In this document: positions 15,219-23,881 of the stretch, piece after piece
Position numbering within the stretch: the first letter of the stretch is position 1
Layout: each line of letters begins with the position of its first letter
From: Comamonas badia DSM 17552
GTDB lineage: Bacteria > Pseudomonadota > Gammaproteobacteria > Burkholderiales > Burkholderiaceae_C
Direction: 5' to 3'
Length of the DNA stretch: 64,000 nt
Assembly: GCF_000484635.1 (NCBI RefSeq)
Contig: NZ_AXVM01000004.1
Location: 1-64,000 of the forward strand
Made by a program: the position numbers and the translations under genes
Notes under the pieces: model-generated
Told to the model about the DNA's origin: nothing
What the model saw: the letters and a program-made list of their open reading frames with translations, nothing else
Databases searched by the model: none

Positions 15219-16907
15219 ATGAATACCACGCTCCCTCCCTTGCCGTCCGACCGGGATCTGCGCCGCCTGGTGCACTTTTCCACCGGCGATGGCCGTATCT
15301 GGCTGGCCGACCAGCGCATGGTGCTGGTGCACGCGGCGGCGCTCAGCGCGCTGCGCCGCGAGCTGATGGCGACGCTGGGGCCGGTGCAGACTCGGCGCGT
15401 GCTGATGCGCGCAGGCTACGCCTCCGGCGAGCGCGACGCCCTGCTGGCGCGCCAGGTGCGGCGCGGCGCCTCGCTGTTTGAAGCATTCTCCGTAGGCCCG
15501 CAGCTGCACATGCTCGAAGGTGTGGTGCAAGTCACCCCCGAAATCTTCGAGGTGGATGAGGACAAGGGGCACTACCTCGGGCACTACCGCTGGGACCATA
15601 GCTGGGAGGTCGAGGTGCACCTGCGTGAATTCGGCCCGCAGGCCGAGCCGGTCTGCTGGATGTTGCTGGGCTATGCCTCGGGCTACACCAGCGCGTTTTT
15701 CGGCCGCCCGGCGCTGTACAAGGAGGTGCAATGCGCGGCCTGCGGCGCGCCGCATTGCCGCATTGAAGGGCGCTTCGCCGAAGAGTGGCCCGACGGCGAA
15801 GCCATGGCACGCGACTACGACGCCGACTCCATGCTGGTCAAGCTCGAAGAGCTGCAATCGCAGGTGCATAGCCTGCGCACGCAGCCACAACCGGCCGACG
15901 ACCAGGGCCCGCTGGTCGGCCAGTCACCCGCCTTCGTACAGACCATCGAGCTGCTGCGCAAGGCAGCGCAAACGCAAGTGACGGTGCTGCTCACAGGCGA
16001 GACCGGCGTGGGCAAAGAGCGCTTCGCGCGGGCGCTGCATGCGATGAGCGCGCGCACCGACAAGCCCTTCGTCGCGGTCAACTGCGCGGCACTGCCGGCC
16101 GAGTTGATCGAAAGCGAGCTTTTCGGCGCAGAGAAGGGCGCCTACACCGGCGCCGCCACCACGCGCGTGGGACGCTTCGAACGCGCGCACGGTGGCACGC
16201 TGATGCTCGACGAGCTCGGCGAGCTGCCCCTGCCCGCGCAGGCCAAGCTGCTGCGCGTGCTGCAGAGCGGCGAGATCGACCGCCTGGGCAGTGCAGCGCC
16301 GCGCAAGGTGGACGTGCGCGTCGTCGCGGCGACCAACGTCGATCTGGCGCAGGCGGTGCGCGAAGGGCGCTTCCGCCAGGATCTGCTCTACCGGCTCAAC
16401 GTCTACCCCATCCGCATCCCGCCTCTGCGCGAGCGGCTGGAGGACATCGAGCCACTGGCCCTGCACCTGCTCGACAAATACGTGGCGCAACATGGCAAGC
16501 GCGTGCTCGGCTTCACCGACCGCGCACTGGCCGCCATGCGCGCCTACCCCTGGCCGGGCAACGTGCGCGAACTGGAGAATCTGATCGAGCGCGGCATCAT
16601 TCTTGCATCGACCGGTGCAACGGTCGACGCCGAAACCCTGTTCCCGCACCTGCCAGCGGCGGGTGGCACCACCGTGAACTCCGGTGGTGCACTGGAGCCG
16701 GCGCAATCGCCAGCGGACCAAGCCCAGGCCGGTGATTTGTACGCACAGCTGCAGCAAAGCGGCATGACGCTGGAGGGGCTGGAAAACACGCTGCTGCGCG
16801 AGGCGGTGGCGCGCGCGGGCGGCAACCTTGCCGCTGCGGCGCGCGCGCTGGGACTCACGCGCGCGCAACTCAGCTACCGCCTCTCGCGCCTGCAACAGGA
16901 GGAATGA
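15219..16907 (+). CDS. dmpR: Sigma-54-dependent phenol-responsive activator (DmpR/PhhR/XylR family)
   Basis: A 562-aa enhancer-binding activator that senses phenols and drives the divergent operon. Domains: XylR_N plus V4R effector-binding region (about residues 10-195, with cysteines 172, 175 and 180), linker, AAA+ domain with Walker A GETGVGKE (260-267), GAYTGA sigma-54 loop (307-312) and Walker B LMLDE (328-332), and a Fis-type helix-turn-helix at the C-terminus (LAAAARALGLTRAQLSYRL). The ATG at 15219 is chosen over a TTG 57 bases upstream because the length then equals DmpR and the N-terminus aligns. No strong ribosome site is seen at either. Confidence 0.93.
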   Translation: MNTTLPPLPSDRDLRRLVHFSTGDGRIWLADQRMVLVHAAALSALRRELMATLGPVQTRRVLMRAGYASGERDALLARQVRRGASLFEAFSVGPQLHMLEGVVQVTPEIFEVDEDKGHYLGHYRWDHSWEVEVHLREFGPQAEPVCWMLLGYASGYTSAFFGRPALYKEVQCAACGAPHCRIEGRFAEEWPDGEAMARDYDADSMLVKLEELQSQVHSLRTQPQPADDQGPLVGQSPAFVQTIELLRKAAQTQVTVLLTGETGVGKERFARALHAMSARTDKPFVAVNCAALPAELIESELFGAEKGAYTGAATTRVGRFERAHGGTLMLDELGELPLPAQAKLLRVLQSGEIDRLGSAAPRKVDVRVVAATNVDLAQAVREGRFRQDLLYRLNVYPIRIPPLRERLEDIEPLALHLLDKYVAQHGKRVLGFTDRALAAMRAYPWPGNVRELENLIERGIILASTGATVDAETLFPHLPAAGGTTVNSGGALEPAQSPADQAQAGDLYAQLQQSGMTLEGLENTLLREAVARAGGNLAAAARALGLTRAQLSYRLSRLQQEE

Positions 16908-16914
16908 ATCCACC

Positions 16915-17730
16915 ATGGTCAAACGCACTTTTCAACCCCTCGTCTCCCTCGTGCACGCCAGCGCCGCCCAAGGCCACGGCGACCCCGATACCGCCACGCG
17001 CACACTGATCGAGCAAACCTACGCACAGCTGCGCGACGACATCATCGAAGGCCGGCTGCTGCCGGGCAGCAAGCTGCGCATCGAGCACCTGCGCACGCAG
17101 TACGCGGTGGGCGCAGGCACGCTGCGCGAGGCGCTCACGCTGCTGGTGAGCGACGCCCTCGCCAGCGCCGAAGGCCAGCGCGGCTTTCGCGTCGCACCCA
17201 TCACGCTGGAAGACCTTGCGGACCTCACGCAACTGCGTGTGCAGATCGAGACCGCGGCGCTGCGCCAGTCGATTCGCGCAGGCGGCCTCCGCTGGCGCAA
17301 TGCGACGCAAAGCGCCTACGACGCCATTTCCGCCGAAGAGCCGATCGCTCCCGGACGCCGGCGGCAGTGGGAATTGCTCAACGAGCGCTTTCACGAGGCC
17401 TTGCTCTCGGGTGCCGAATCGCCCTGGACACTGCGCGTGCTGCGCCTGCTCTCGCGCCATGGCGAGCGCTATCGCTCCTTTGCGATGCAGCTGCCTGGCG
17501 CCACGCGCGACGTGCATGCCGAACACACCGAAATCTTCGAATACGCCATGGCCGGGCAGGATGCGCGCGCCTCGCTAGCGCTGGAGGCCCATATCCGCAC
17601 CACGCCCGACCTGCTGATCCAGGCGCTGCGCGACGGCAAGGTGACGCTGCCGGGCGCCGCGCCCGCTCAGTCCGCCGCGCAGACGGCCATCCGCCGCGCG
17701 AAAAAACAGACTTCTTCCGCCACCACCTGA
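16915..17730 (+). CDS. GntR-family (FadR/FCD type) regulator, AphS-like
   Basis: A 271-aa regulator with an N-terminal winged helix (LRDDIIEGRLLPGSKLRIEHL...GAGTLREALTLLVSDAL) and a C-terminal FCD ligand-binding domain. In Comamonas testosteroni a GntR repressor (AphS/PhcS) lies beside the phenol activator and silences the hydroxylase genes; the same arrangement here suggests that role. The start at 16915 follows AGGAGG with 11-nt spacing; that site overlaps the end of dmpR, so the two are probably cotranscribed. Its 3' end overlaps the convergent FMN-reductase gene by 64 bp. Confidence 0.85.
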   Translation: MVKRTFQPLVSLVHASAAQGHGDPDTATRTLIEQTYAQLRDDIIEGRLLPGSKLRIEHLRTQYAVGAGTLREALTLLVSDALASAEGQRGFRVAPITLEDLADLTQLRVQIETAALRQSIRAGGLRWRNATQSAYDAISAEEPIAPGRRRQWELLNERFHEALLSGAESPWTLRVLRLLSRHGERYRSFAMQLPGATRDVHAEHTEIFEYAMAGQDARASLALEAHIRTTPDLLIQALRDGKVTLPGAAPAQSAAQTAIRRAKKQTSSATT

Positions 17731-18242
17731 CAGGCGCGCTGCGCCGCCGGGTCAGGCACGCCACTGCGCACGCCAAACGGATCGGACGCCGCGTGCACCG
17801 CCGCGCCATAGGGTGTCGGCCAGCCGCGCAGCGCATGCACGGTGGAGCGCAGCGAGGTCAGCGCCGTACCCATGGCCTGCGGCCCGTCGGCGCAGACGAT
17901 GCAGCCGACGGCGCGCTCGCTCAGATAGGGGCGCGCATCGTCCCGCAGCTCTTCCACGTAGTCGAGCACGTTCTTGATCAGGCCCGATATTCCGCCATGG
18001 TAGGCGGGGGTGGCCAGAACCACGCCACTGGCGCGGCGCAGCGCGGCGAGCAAATCCAGCGCCAGGGCACCGCCATCGCCGTGCCCTGGCACATACAGCG
18101 CCTGGGGCAACTGGCCGGCGCCGAATGCCAGAGCCTCGCACCCCAGGGCGCGGACATGGGCCAGCGCCACCTGCATCGCACGCTCCGAAGTGGACCCGGG
18201 CCGCGTGGTGCCGCCTATGCCGACGATGAGCGGTACTGCCAT
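17667..18242 (-). CDS. NAD(P)H-dependent FMN reductase
   Basis: A 191-aa flavodoxin-like reductase (SsuE/MsuE/ArsH-like NADPH_dep_FMN_red family). Phosphate-binding GGTTRPGSTSE lies at the N-terminus and TPAYHGGISGLIKNVLDY is the family signature. Such enzymes supply reduced flavin to monooxygenases or act as quinone/azo reductases; the substrate is not evident. The start at 18242 has GGAG upstream. Its 3' end overlaps the convergent GntR gene. It lies 32 bp after the M48 protease gene. Confidence 0.85.
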   Translation of the reverse strand: MAVPLIVGIGGTTRPGSTSERAMQVALAHVRALGCEALAFGAGQLPQALYVPGHGDGGALALDLLAALRRASGVVLATPAYHGGISGLIKNVLDYVEELRDDARPYLSERAVGCIVCADGPQAMGTALTSLRSTVHALRGWPTPYGAAVHAASDPFGVRSGVPDPAAQRACQVVAEEVCFFARRMAVCAAD

Positions 18243-18274
18243 GCCCCGTCTCCGAAAATACCCGCGCTCGCGGC

Positions 18275-19156
18275 TCAGCGCCGCGCCGCCTCGTACAAGC
18301 CCTGCACCCGGGGCAGGCTGCGCTCCAGCTCGCGGATGCGGTCCGGCCCCGTTGGATGGGTGGAGAGAAAGCCGATGCCGCCTCCGCCCGTCACCTCGCC
18401 CATCTTGCGCCACAGACTGACGGCGGCCCGCGGGTTGTAGCCCGCGCGCGCCGCTAGTTCCAGGCCGACCAGGTCGGCCTCGCTTTCGTCGGAACGGCTG
18501 AACTGCAGCGTGAGCAGTTGCCCACCCAGATTGGCCGCCATGCGTCCCAGATCGCCCAGCCCCAGCAGTTGAGCGCCCAGGCTGAGGCCAATGTTGGTCG
18601 CCTGGGTCTTGGCCAGGCGCTCGCGCGCATGTTCGCGCAGCGCATGCGCCATCTCGTGGCCCATGACCATGGCGGCCTCGTCGTCGGTCAGCTTCAACCG
18701 GTCAAGGATGCCGGTGTAGAAGACGATCTTGCCGCCGGGCATGCAAAAGGCGTTGACTTCCTTGCTGCCTATCAGGTTCACCTCCCAGCGCCACTGGCGT
18801 GCGCGCTCGTTCCAGGCCATGGCGAACGGGATCAGCCGCTGGGCAATCGCGCGCAGCTTCACCAGTTGCGGGTGCTCGGGCGGCGCCAGCGCGCGTTGCG
18901 CCCTGGCCTGCGCCAGCATCTCGCCATATTGCTGCGTGGCCGCCTGCTCCAACTGCCCGGCGGGCACCAGCTTGCGCATGCCCGAGGCATTACCCACGTC
19001 CACCTGCGCCAGGGCCGGCCCTGCCACTGCGCAAGCGGCGGCAATTAAGATAGCCCACGGCGCCTTCTGCACGGCAGCCAGCGGCGCGCAGCGAGGCCGA
19101 TTCTCTTTGGCGATGGGCCGACGGCCTCCGCGGCCGGCAAAATGAAACATCGACAT
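18275..19156 (-). CDS. M48-family metalloprotease (periplasmic, LoiP/YcaL-like)
   Basis: A 293-aa zinc endopeptidase. The HEMAH motif (H167, E168, H171) and the downstream acidic ligand in SDESEADLVGLE form the active site. A hydrophobic segment at about residues 33-50 ending in GPALAQ is the likely signal peptide, but the N-terminus before it is long and basic, so the true start may be further in. Family members carry out envelope protein quality control. Typical M48 context residues VNAFCMPGGKIVFYTGIL are present. Confidence 0.88.
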   Translation of the reverse strand: MSMFHFAGRGGRRPIAKENRPRCAPLAAVQKAPWAILIAAACAVAGPALAQVDVGNASGMRKLVPAGQLEQAATQQYGEMLAQARAQRALAPPEHPQLVKLRAIAQRLIPFAMAWNERARQWRWEVNLIGSKEVNAFCMPGGKIVFYTGILDRLKLTDDEAAMVMGHEMAHALREHARERLAKTQATNIGLSLGAQLLGLGDLGRMAANLGGQLLTLQFSRSDESEADLVGLELAARAGYNPRAAVSLWRKMGEVTGGGGIGFLSTHPTGPDRIRELERSLPRVQGLYEAARR

Positions 19157-19419
19157 GTCCTGGGTTCAGCAGCCTGGGGCCCGGCGCGACAGCGCACCAC
19201 TGCGCGAGCGGCAAGCCTGCCGACTCGGCATTGCCGACCCGGACGCCGGCCGACCGGCGCAAGGAGCGGCATTCCGGCCGACTGGCGATGAAGGATACCC
19301 CAGCCCACGCGGGCCATGAGACCGCGCCGCGCACACCACGGCGCCATCAAAAACCCATGTCGGCACCGCGAAAATACTGCGCAGGGCAGCTTGGCGCGGG
19401 CGTCACGGCGGCATTCATG
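19157..19419. other. Gene-free stretch
   Basis: Short open frames here show no coding character. No strong promoter or hairpin is evident before the repeat at 19420; the promoter of the M48 gene presumably lies at its left end. Confidence 0.5.
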
Positions 19420-19519
19420 CGACTTTGCATTCAAGCGTAGAACAAGGCGGGAAGCCGCAGATCAGTGCTGTAGCACGGCAAGGCGAACCAGCGCAGTGAT
19501 ACGTTTGAAGGCGAAGTCG
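19420..19519. repeat. 100-bp element with 20-bp terminal inverted repeats
   Basis: The 20-bp ends (19420-19439 and 19500-19519) are inverted copies matching at 17 of 20 positions. The right end runs into a 24-bp sequence that is repeated exactly at 134-157. A hairpin GATACG/CGTATC also forms at 19498-19523. The size and symmetry suggest a MITE-like or terminator-like dispersed element. It abuts the 3' end of the next gene and supplies its stop codon. Confidence 0.7.
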
Positions 19520-19521
19520 TA

Positions 19522-19854
19522 TCAGTCGTCGTGGTCGTCCCGTTCGCGGCGCCAGTGCTTGTACGCCTTTTTCTGTTCCTTCCAGTAGCGCTTGTTTTCG
19601 TGCTTCCACTCGTCTTCGTCATCGCCGCGCCAGCGCGGTGCGTAGGCGGGGGGCGGCAGCACGACGACGGGACGCGGCACATACACGGGACGCGGCACGA
19701 GATAGGTCGGCTGTGGTGGCGGCAGGTATATCGGCGCGGGCGGGGCGTAGACCCAACCCGGTACGCCTATGCCCACGCTCACGCTGACCTCGGCCTGCGC
19801 AGCAGCGGCGGCCGCCCCCATCCAGAGCGCGAGCGCCAGTTGTCGATAGTTCAT
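19522..19854 (-). CDS. Small proline-rich exported protein, unknown function
   Basis: A 110-aa protein not recognised by function. It has a clear signal peptide (MNYRQLALALWMGAAAAAAQA), then a Pro/Tyr/Val-rich segment (repeats of APP, PPP, PRPVYVPRPVVV), and a highly charged C-terminal tail rich in Asp, Glu, Lys and Arg ending in HDD. The start at 19854 has AAGGAAAA upstream. Similar YXPP-type exported proteins are common in Burkholderiales and are usually annotated hypothetical. The final codons lie in a dispersed repeat. Confidence 0.75.
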   Translation of the reverse strand: MNYRQLALALWMGAAAAAAQAEVSVSVGIGVPGWVYAPPAPIYLPPPQPTYLVPRPVYVPRPVVVLPPPAYAPRWRGDDEDEWKHENKRYWKEQKKAYKHWRRERDDHDD

Positions 19855-20076
19855 GGTTTTCCTTTGCATGCCCAACACCACCGGTGCGCAACGGGCTCGA
19901 AAAGGCAACGGGCACGACGGAACAGGGGTTGACGGGTGTTTGTAATCAAGCGCGAGCAAGTGCAAGCGGATCGCTTGCCGGGAAACCAGAAACCACCACG
20001 CCAAGGGCGGGCGATGCTTGCGCACCGACGCGCTTTCGGCGCTCCAAGCCCGGCTGTGGCTTGCGCCTGGCAGCCA

Positions 20077-21006
20077 CTACCTTGGCGGGGCAACGGGCAC
20101 TACGCGGAGACTTTGAACACGCTCTGAGGTGGGCGCGCGCATTTCCGCCAGGATCACCACCAGCAGCCCCGCAATCACCCCCGCCAGACCCAGCCAGGCG
20201 AGCAGTTGCTGGCGCTCTCCCACCACCCAGACCGCCAGCATGAAGGCGGTCACCGGCTCGCCCAGCGCCAGCGTGACGCCGGTGGCGCCCGAGATGTGGC
20301 GCAGCCCGCTGGAAAACAGCAGGTAGGAGATGCCGGTGCTGACGAGTCCGAGGAAGGCCACCACCGCCCAGCTCTGCGCCCCGGCCTGCAGCGGCCCGCC
20401 GAGCACCCAGGCCATGGGCACCGACAGAAGGGAAGCACCCGCGAACACCACTAGATTGGTGCGCACCGGCCCCAGCGCCAGCACCAAGTGCTTGTTGGCC
20501 AGCGTATACACCGCATAGCACAGGCCCGCCAGCAGACACAGCGCCACGCCGCCCGCCTGCAGCCGCGGGCCGCCGCCCTGGCCCAGCGCCATGGCCGCGC
20601 CGCCCGCCACGCTCACCAGCGTGCCCAGCCACCACAGCGGCGCGGGCAGGCGGCGTGCCACCACGGTCTGCAGCAGGCCGGCCCAGATCGGCCCGCTGCC
20701 GATGGCGATCGCCGTTCCCAGCGCCACGCCACTGGCGCGCACGCCGGCAAAAAAGCTCAGGTTGTAGACGGCGATGCTGACGCCGGCCAGCAGCACCGGC
20801 GGCCAGGGCCAGGCACCCGAACGCGCCGGGGCGCCCAGGGCCAGCAGCGCGAAGAAGCCGCTGGCAATCACCAGCCGCAGCGCACCCACCCAGTAGGGCG
20901 AGAGGGTGGCGGGCGCCAGGCTTTGCGCGGTGCCTGTGGTGCCCCAGAGCATCGCGGCCATCAGCACCAGCGCGATGCCGCGCGCGGAATGTCGTGCATC
21001 GGTCAT
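20077..21006 (-). CDS. EamA/DMT-family transporter
   Basis: A 309-aa inner-membrane protein with ten predicted hydrophobic segments in two EamA repeats (MLWGTTGTAQSLAP near the start; LLAGLCYAVYTLANK beginning the second). RhaT/YdcZ-type drug/metabolite transporters export or import small metabolites; the substrate is unknown. The start context shares 15 identical bases with that of the upstream AraC-type regulator gene, which probably controls it. No obvious ribosome site is seen. The 222-bp gap to the next gene (19855-20076) shows nothing notable. Confidence 0.88.
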   Translation of the reverse strand: MTDARHSARGIALVLMAAMLWGTTGTAQSLAPATLSPYWVGALRLVIASGFFALLALGAPARSGAWPWPPVLLAGVSIAVYNLSFFAGVRASGVALGTAIAIGSGPIWAGLLQTVVARRLPAPLWWLGTLVSVAGGAAMALGQGGGPRLQAGGVALCLLAGLCYAVYTLANKHLVLALGPVRTNLVVFAGASLLSVPMAWVLGGPLQAGAQSWAVVAFLGLVSTGISYLLFSSGLRHISGATGVTLALGEPVTAFMLAVWVVGERQQLLAWLGLAGVIAGLLVVILAEMRAPTSERVQSLRVVPVAPPR

Positions 21007-21130
21007 GGCGGCAATGGTGGCGCAGCCAAGGGGCGCAACTATCGAGCAACGCGCGTAGTGGGAGGTCGGGCGTGAGCGTGAGGGGTAAAGCGGTTTATCC
21101 GAGACAAATCAGGGTCTTACGTCCGTCCTG

Positions 21131-21166
21131 CAAGCGCCAATAGCTATCTTTTCAGAAGTATTTCAG
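21131..21166. repeat. Dispersed AATAGC-type repeat (divergent copy)
   Basis: CAAGCGCCAATAGCTATC followed by an imperfect return arm. It is related to copies at 6883 and 52764 and lies in the gap between the AraC-type and EamA genes, touching the stop of the regulator. Confidence 0.4.
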
Positions 21167-21840
21167 CGCCGCAGTGTGCGTGCGCCCATGCCGCGCTCGC
21201 GCTTGAGCGCGTAGGCGAGCGCGCTGGCGCTGGCGTAGCCGCAGGCGAGCGCCGTGGCTTCCAGCGACTGTCCGCGCGCAAGCCACTGCTCGGCCCGATC
21301 CAGCCGCAAATCGCGCAGCCAGGCCTGTGGCGTGCTGCCCGTCAACTCCAGCAGGCGCGCGTGAAAGCGCTGCGGGCTCAGGTGGCACAGCGCGGCCAGG
21401 CGCGGCGTGGGCCAGTCCTCGTGCAGGGCGGTACCCACCTGCCGGGTGAGTTGCGCCAGGTCGATGCGGCGGCGCACCAGCAGGCTGGGCGCCTGCAGCA
21501 CCTCGGCCACGCACTGGGCCAGCACGGGCGCCTGGGGAGGCTGCGCGCGCCAAGGCTCAGGCACCGCAAAGCGGCGCATGCGCGCCAGGCCCTGCTGCTC
21601 TGGTGCATCGATCACCAGAATGCGCGCACCGCGCTCGGCGTAGTAGCCGTGATCCGCCCCGGCGGGAATGACGATGCCGCTGGCCGTGTCGATGAAGGCG
21701 CCGCGCCCGGCAATGCTCAGCTCCATGGCGCCTTCGAGCGCATAGAGGATTTGCGCAAAACCATGCGCATGGGCGTGGTGCTCGCCGTCGTAGCGGCGCA
21801 CCGAATACTGCGGCTCGACGAGCGGGTTGGCGTGGCGCAT
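21163..21840 (-). CDS. AraC-family transcriptional regulator with cupin sensor
   Basis: A 225-aa regulator. The N-terminal cupin-like half has HHAHAHGFAQILYALEGAMELSI; the C-terminal AraC double helix-turn-helix has LAALCHLSPQRFHARLLELTGSTPQAWLRDLRLDRAEQWL and a second helix ALACGYASASALAYALKR. The start is placed at the ATG at 21840; a GTG 27 bases upstream is possible. It lies upstream of, and in the same direction as, the EamA transporter gene, which it likely controls. Confidence 0.85.
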   Translation of the reverse strand: MRHANPLVEPQYSVRRYDGEHHAHAHGFAQILYALEGAMELSIAGRGAFIDTASGIVIPAGADHGYYAERGARILVIDAPEQQGLARMRRFAVPEPWRAQPPQAPVLAQCVAEVLQAPSLLVRRRIDLAQLTRQVGTALHEDWPTPRLAALCHLSPQRFHARLLELTGSTPQAWLRDLRLDRAEQWLARGQSLEATALACGYASASALAYALKRERGMGARTLRR

Positions 21841-21975
21841 GGCGGCAATGGTAAGACCTCGCTTCACTGCACGCTGCCGGCAGCGAAAACGCCATCCAGT
21901 CCCACTAGACTACCCAAAAATCGCAGCACGACAGCGGCTTGTGCTGTCGCCGACACCTCAAACCTTGCAAACAAT

Positions 21976-23802
21976 ATGCACCCGTCCCACCGATCTGCCT
22001 TGCGCCGCATTCTTTTCTCCCTTGCCGGTGGCGCACTGTCCGTTGGCGCACTTACGGGCTGCGGCGGCAGCGAAGACCCAGACCCCCTCGCCCCCTACCG
22101 CACCCAGGCTGTGAACTGGTTCGCGTGCGAGCCGACCATCCTTGGCGCGGACACCGACATCACCAGGGGCATCTGGAAGGAACTGGGCGACAGGCTGCAG
22201 TGCAGCTACCTGCGCGCGCCCATGGACTGGGGCGCGCCAGAAAAGGGCGATGTCACGCTGAGCCTGATGCGCGTGGTCTCCGCCCAGCCGCAACTGCGCA
22301 GGGGCTCGCTGCTGGCCAACCCCGGCGGGCCTGGGGGAGACGGTCTGGGCGATGCGTTGAGCCTGTACCGCGCCTACGCAGGCAGCAATCCGGACACCGC
22401 CCTGGGCAAGATGCAGCTGCAGTTGCTGGACAGCTACGATTTCATCGGGTTTTCTCCACGCGGCATGGGCGACAGCACCCCCATCGTTTGTTCGGGCAAT
22501 GCCTTCAAGCGCCCCACCGACCACACGCAAGACCTGCTGGACCCCGTCAATCTGGACAACGCCCTGTTCAACGCCAAGTACGTTGCCGATGCCTGCGCGA
22601 AGAACCCGCTCACGCCGCACATCCACACCGAGGCCACCGCGCGCGACATGGATCTGATGCGCGAGCTACTGGGCGATGAAAAGCTGAACTACATCGGTTA
22701 TTCCTACGGCACCTGGCTGGGCGCGTGGTACGCCGGCATGTACCCCGAGCGGGTGGGGCGCATGGTGCTCGATAGCGTGTGGCCGCTGTCGGAGCCGATG
22801 GAAGCACGCCTGTTCGATCTGCCGCGCGCCCGCCAGGCCGCGCACACGGACATCCTGCTGCCTTACGCCGCACGCCACGACAGCTACTTCGGCCTGGGCA
22901 CCAGCGCTGCCGGGATCCAGGCGCAGATCGATCGGCTCGACTGGCGCGTGCAACGCGCGCTTGACCCGCTGGGTGGCGCCATCTACTCCAGGAGCGACAG
23001 CGACAAGTACGTGGCCACCATCAAGGCCGGCACCTGGCTGGACGCCGCCCTGAAGTCGGCCGAGCAAGCCGCGCCGCAGGGGTTGCCCCCAGGGCAGCGC
23101 AACGCAGCCATCGCGCAGGCGATGGAACAAGCCATGGAGCATGCCGCCGAAAGCAAGGGTTTTGTGCCCGGCCCCACCACTGCGAATGCGCTGGTGCAAG
23201 AGCAAGTCGCCTTTCTCTGGAACGAGACAGGCCACCTCTGGCTCACCCCTGCAAGGGGCACGAGTTACAGGGCCCAGGAAGGTTTCCGGGTGGTGACGTG
23301 CAATGACGACATCTCCGACACCAGTCTCACCGCCTGGAGGGGCCGCTACGAACAAGCCATCCTGAACGCCCCCCTGTTCTCCAGCGTGCTGCTGGACAAC
23401 CACTGCCTGTTCTGGAACCCACCCAAGATACACAAACCCGCCATCGAGCGCCTGCGGGAACTGCCCATCCTTCTGATCCAGGACGAATACGACTCCGCCA
23501 CCCCCGCTCCCGGCGCGCTGCGCATGTTCGATCTGCTGCCCAGGGCGCAACTGATCTACGTGCCGGGCGAATACCACCACGCGCTCTATCCCTACATGGA
23601 CAACTGCGTGGACCTGGCCGCCACGCGCTACCTGCTGGGCGAAACCCTGGAACAGCGGCAGATCAACTGCCCCGCACTGCCGCTGGAGCAGGACAAGCAG
23701 ACGCTGCAGAAGTCCGGAGCACTCGCTACCCCCTCGGCCTATCGTGATCCCGAGCAAGCCGAGCGCCTGATCCGCCGCTACAAGCGCTCCATCCACCCCT
23801 GA
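21976..23802 (+). CDS. Alpha/beta-hydrolase lipoprotein, tripeptidyl-aminopeptidase-like
   Basis: A 608-aa protein with a lipoprotein signal (LTGCGGS lipobox at about residues 27-33), so likely anchored in the envelope. Oxyanion segment LLANPGGPGGDG, nucleophile elbow GYSYGTWLG, acid region in IQDEYDSATP and a late GEYHH resemble the S33 tripeptidyl aminopeptidase/TAP C-terminal family of Streptomyces and Mycobacterium. It probably cleaves peptides or esters; the substrate is unproven. The start at 21976 gives the best signal peptide; no clear ribosome site. It is a single gene with its own promoter region shared with the divergent AraC gene. Confidence 0.82.
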   Translation: MHPSHRSALRRILFSLAGGALSVGALTGCGGSEDPDPLAPYRTQAVNWFACEPTILGADTDITRGIWKELGDRLQCSYLRAPMDWGAPEKGDVTLSLMRVVSAQPQLRRGSLLANPGGPGGDGLGDALSLYRAYAGSNPDTALGKMQLQLLDSYDFIGFSPRGMGDSTPIVCSGNAFKRPTDHTQDLLDPVNLDNALFNAKYVADACAKNPLTPHIHTEATARDMDLMRELLGDEKLNYIGYSYGTWLGAWYAGMYPERVGRMVLDSVWPLSEPMEARLFDLPRARQAAHTDILLPYAARHDSYFGLGTSAAGIQAQIDRLDWRVQRALDPLGGAIYSRSDSDKYVATIKAGTWLDAALKSAEQAAPQGLPPGQRNAAIAQAMEQAMEHAAESKGFVPGPTTANALVQEQVAFLWNETGHLWLTPARGTSYRAQEGFRVVTCNDDISDTSLTAWRGRYEQAILNAPLFSSVLLDNHCLFWNPPKIHKPAIERLRELPILLIQDEYDSATPAPGALRMFDLLPRAQLIYVPGEYHHALYPYMDNCVDLAATRYLLGETLEQRQINCPALPLEQDKQTLQKSGALATPSAYRDPEQAERLIRRYKRSIHP

Positions 23803-23881
23803 CCTCCCACCGCATGGCCGGGGCTCCGGATAATGGCGCACGCGCCTTGCGCGCAGCGTCTTCCCAAACCCCGCGCATCCC

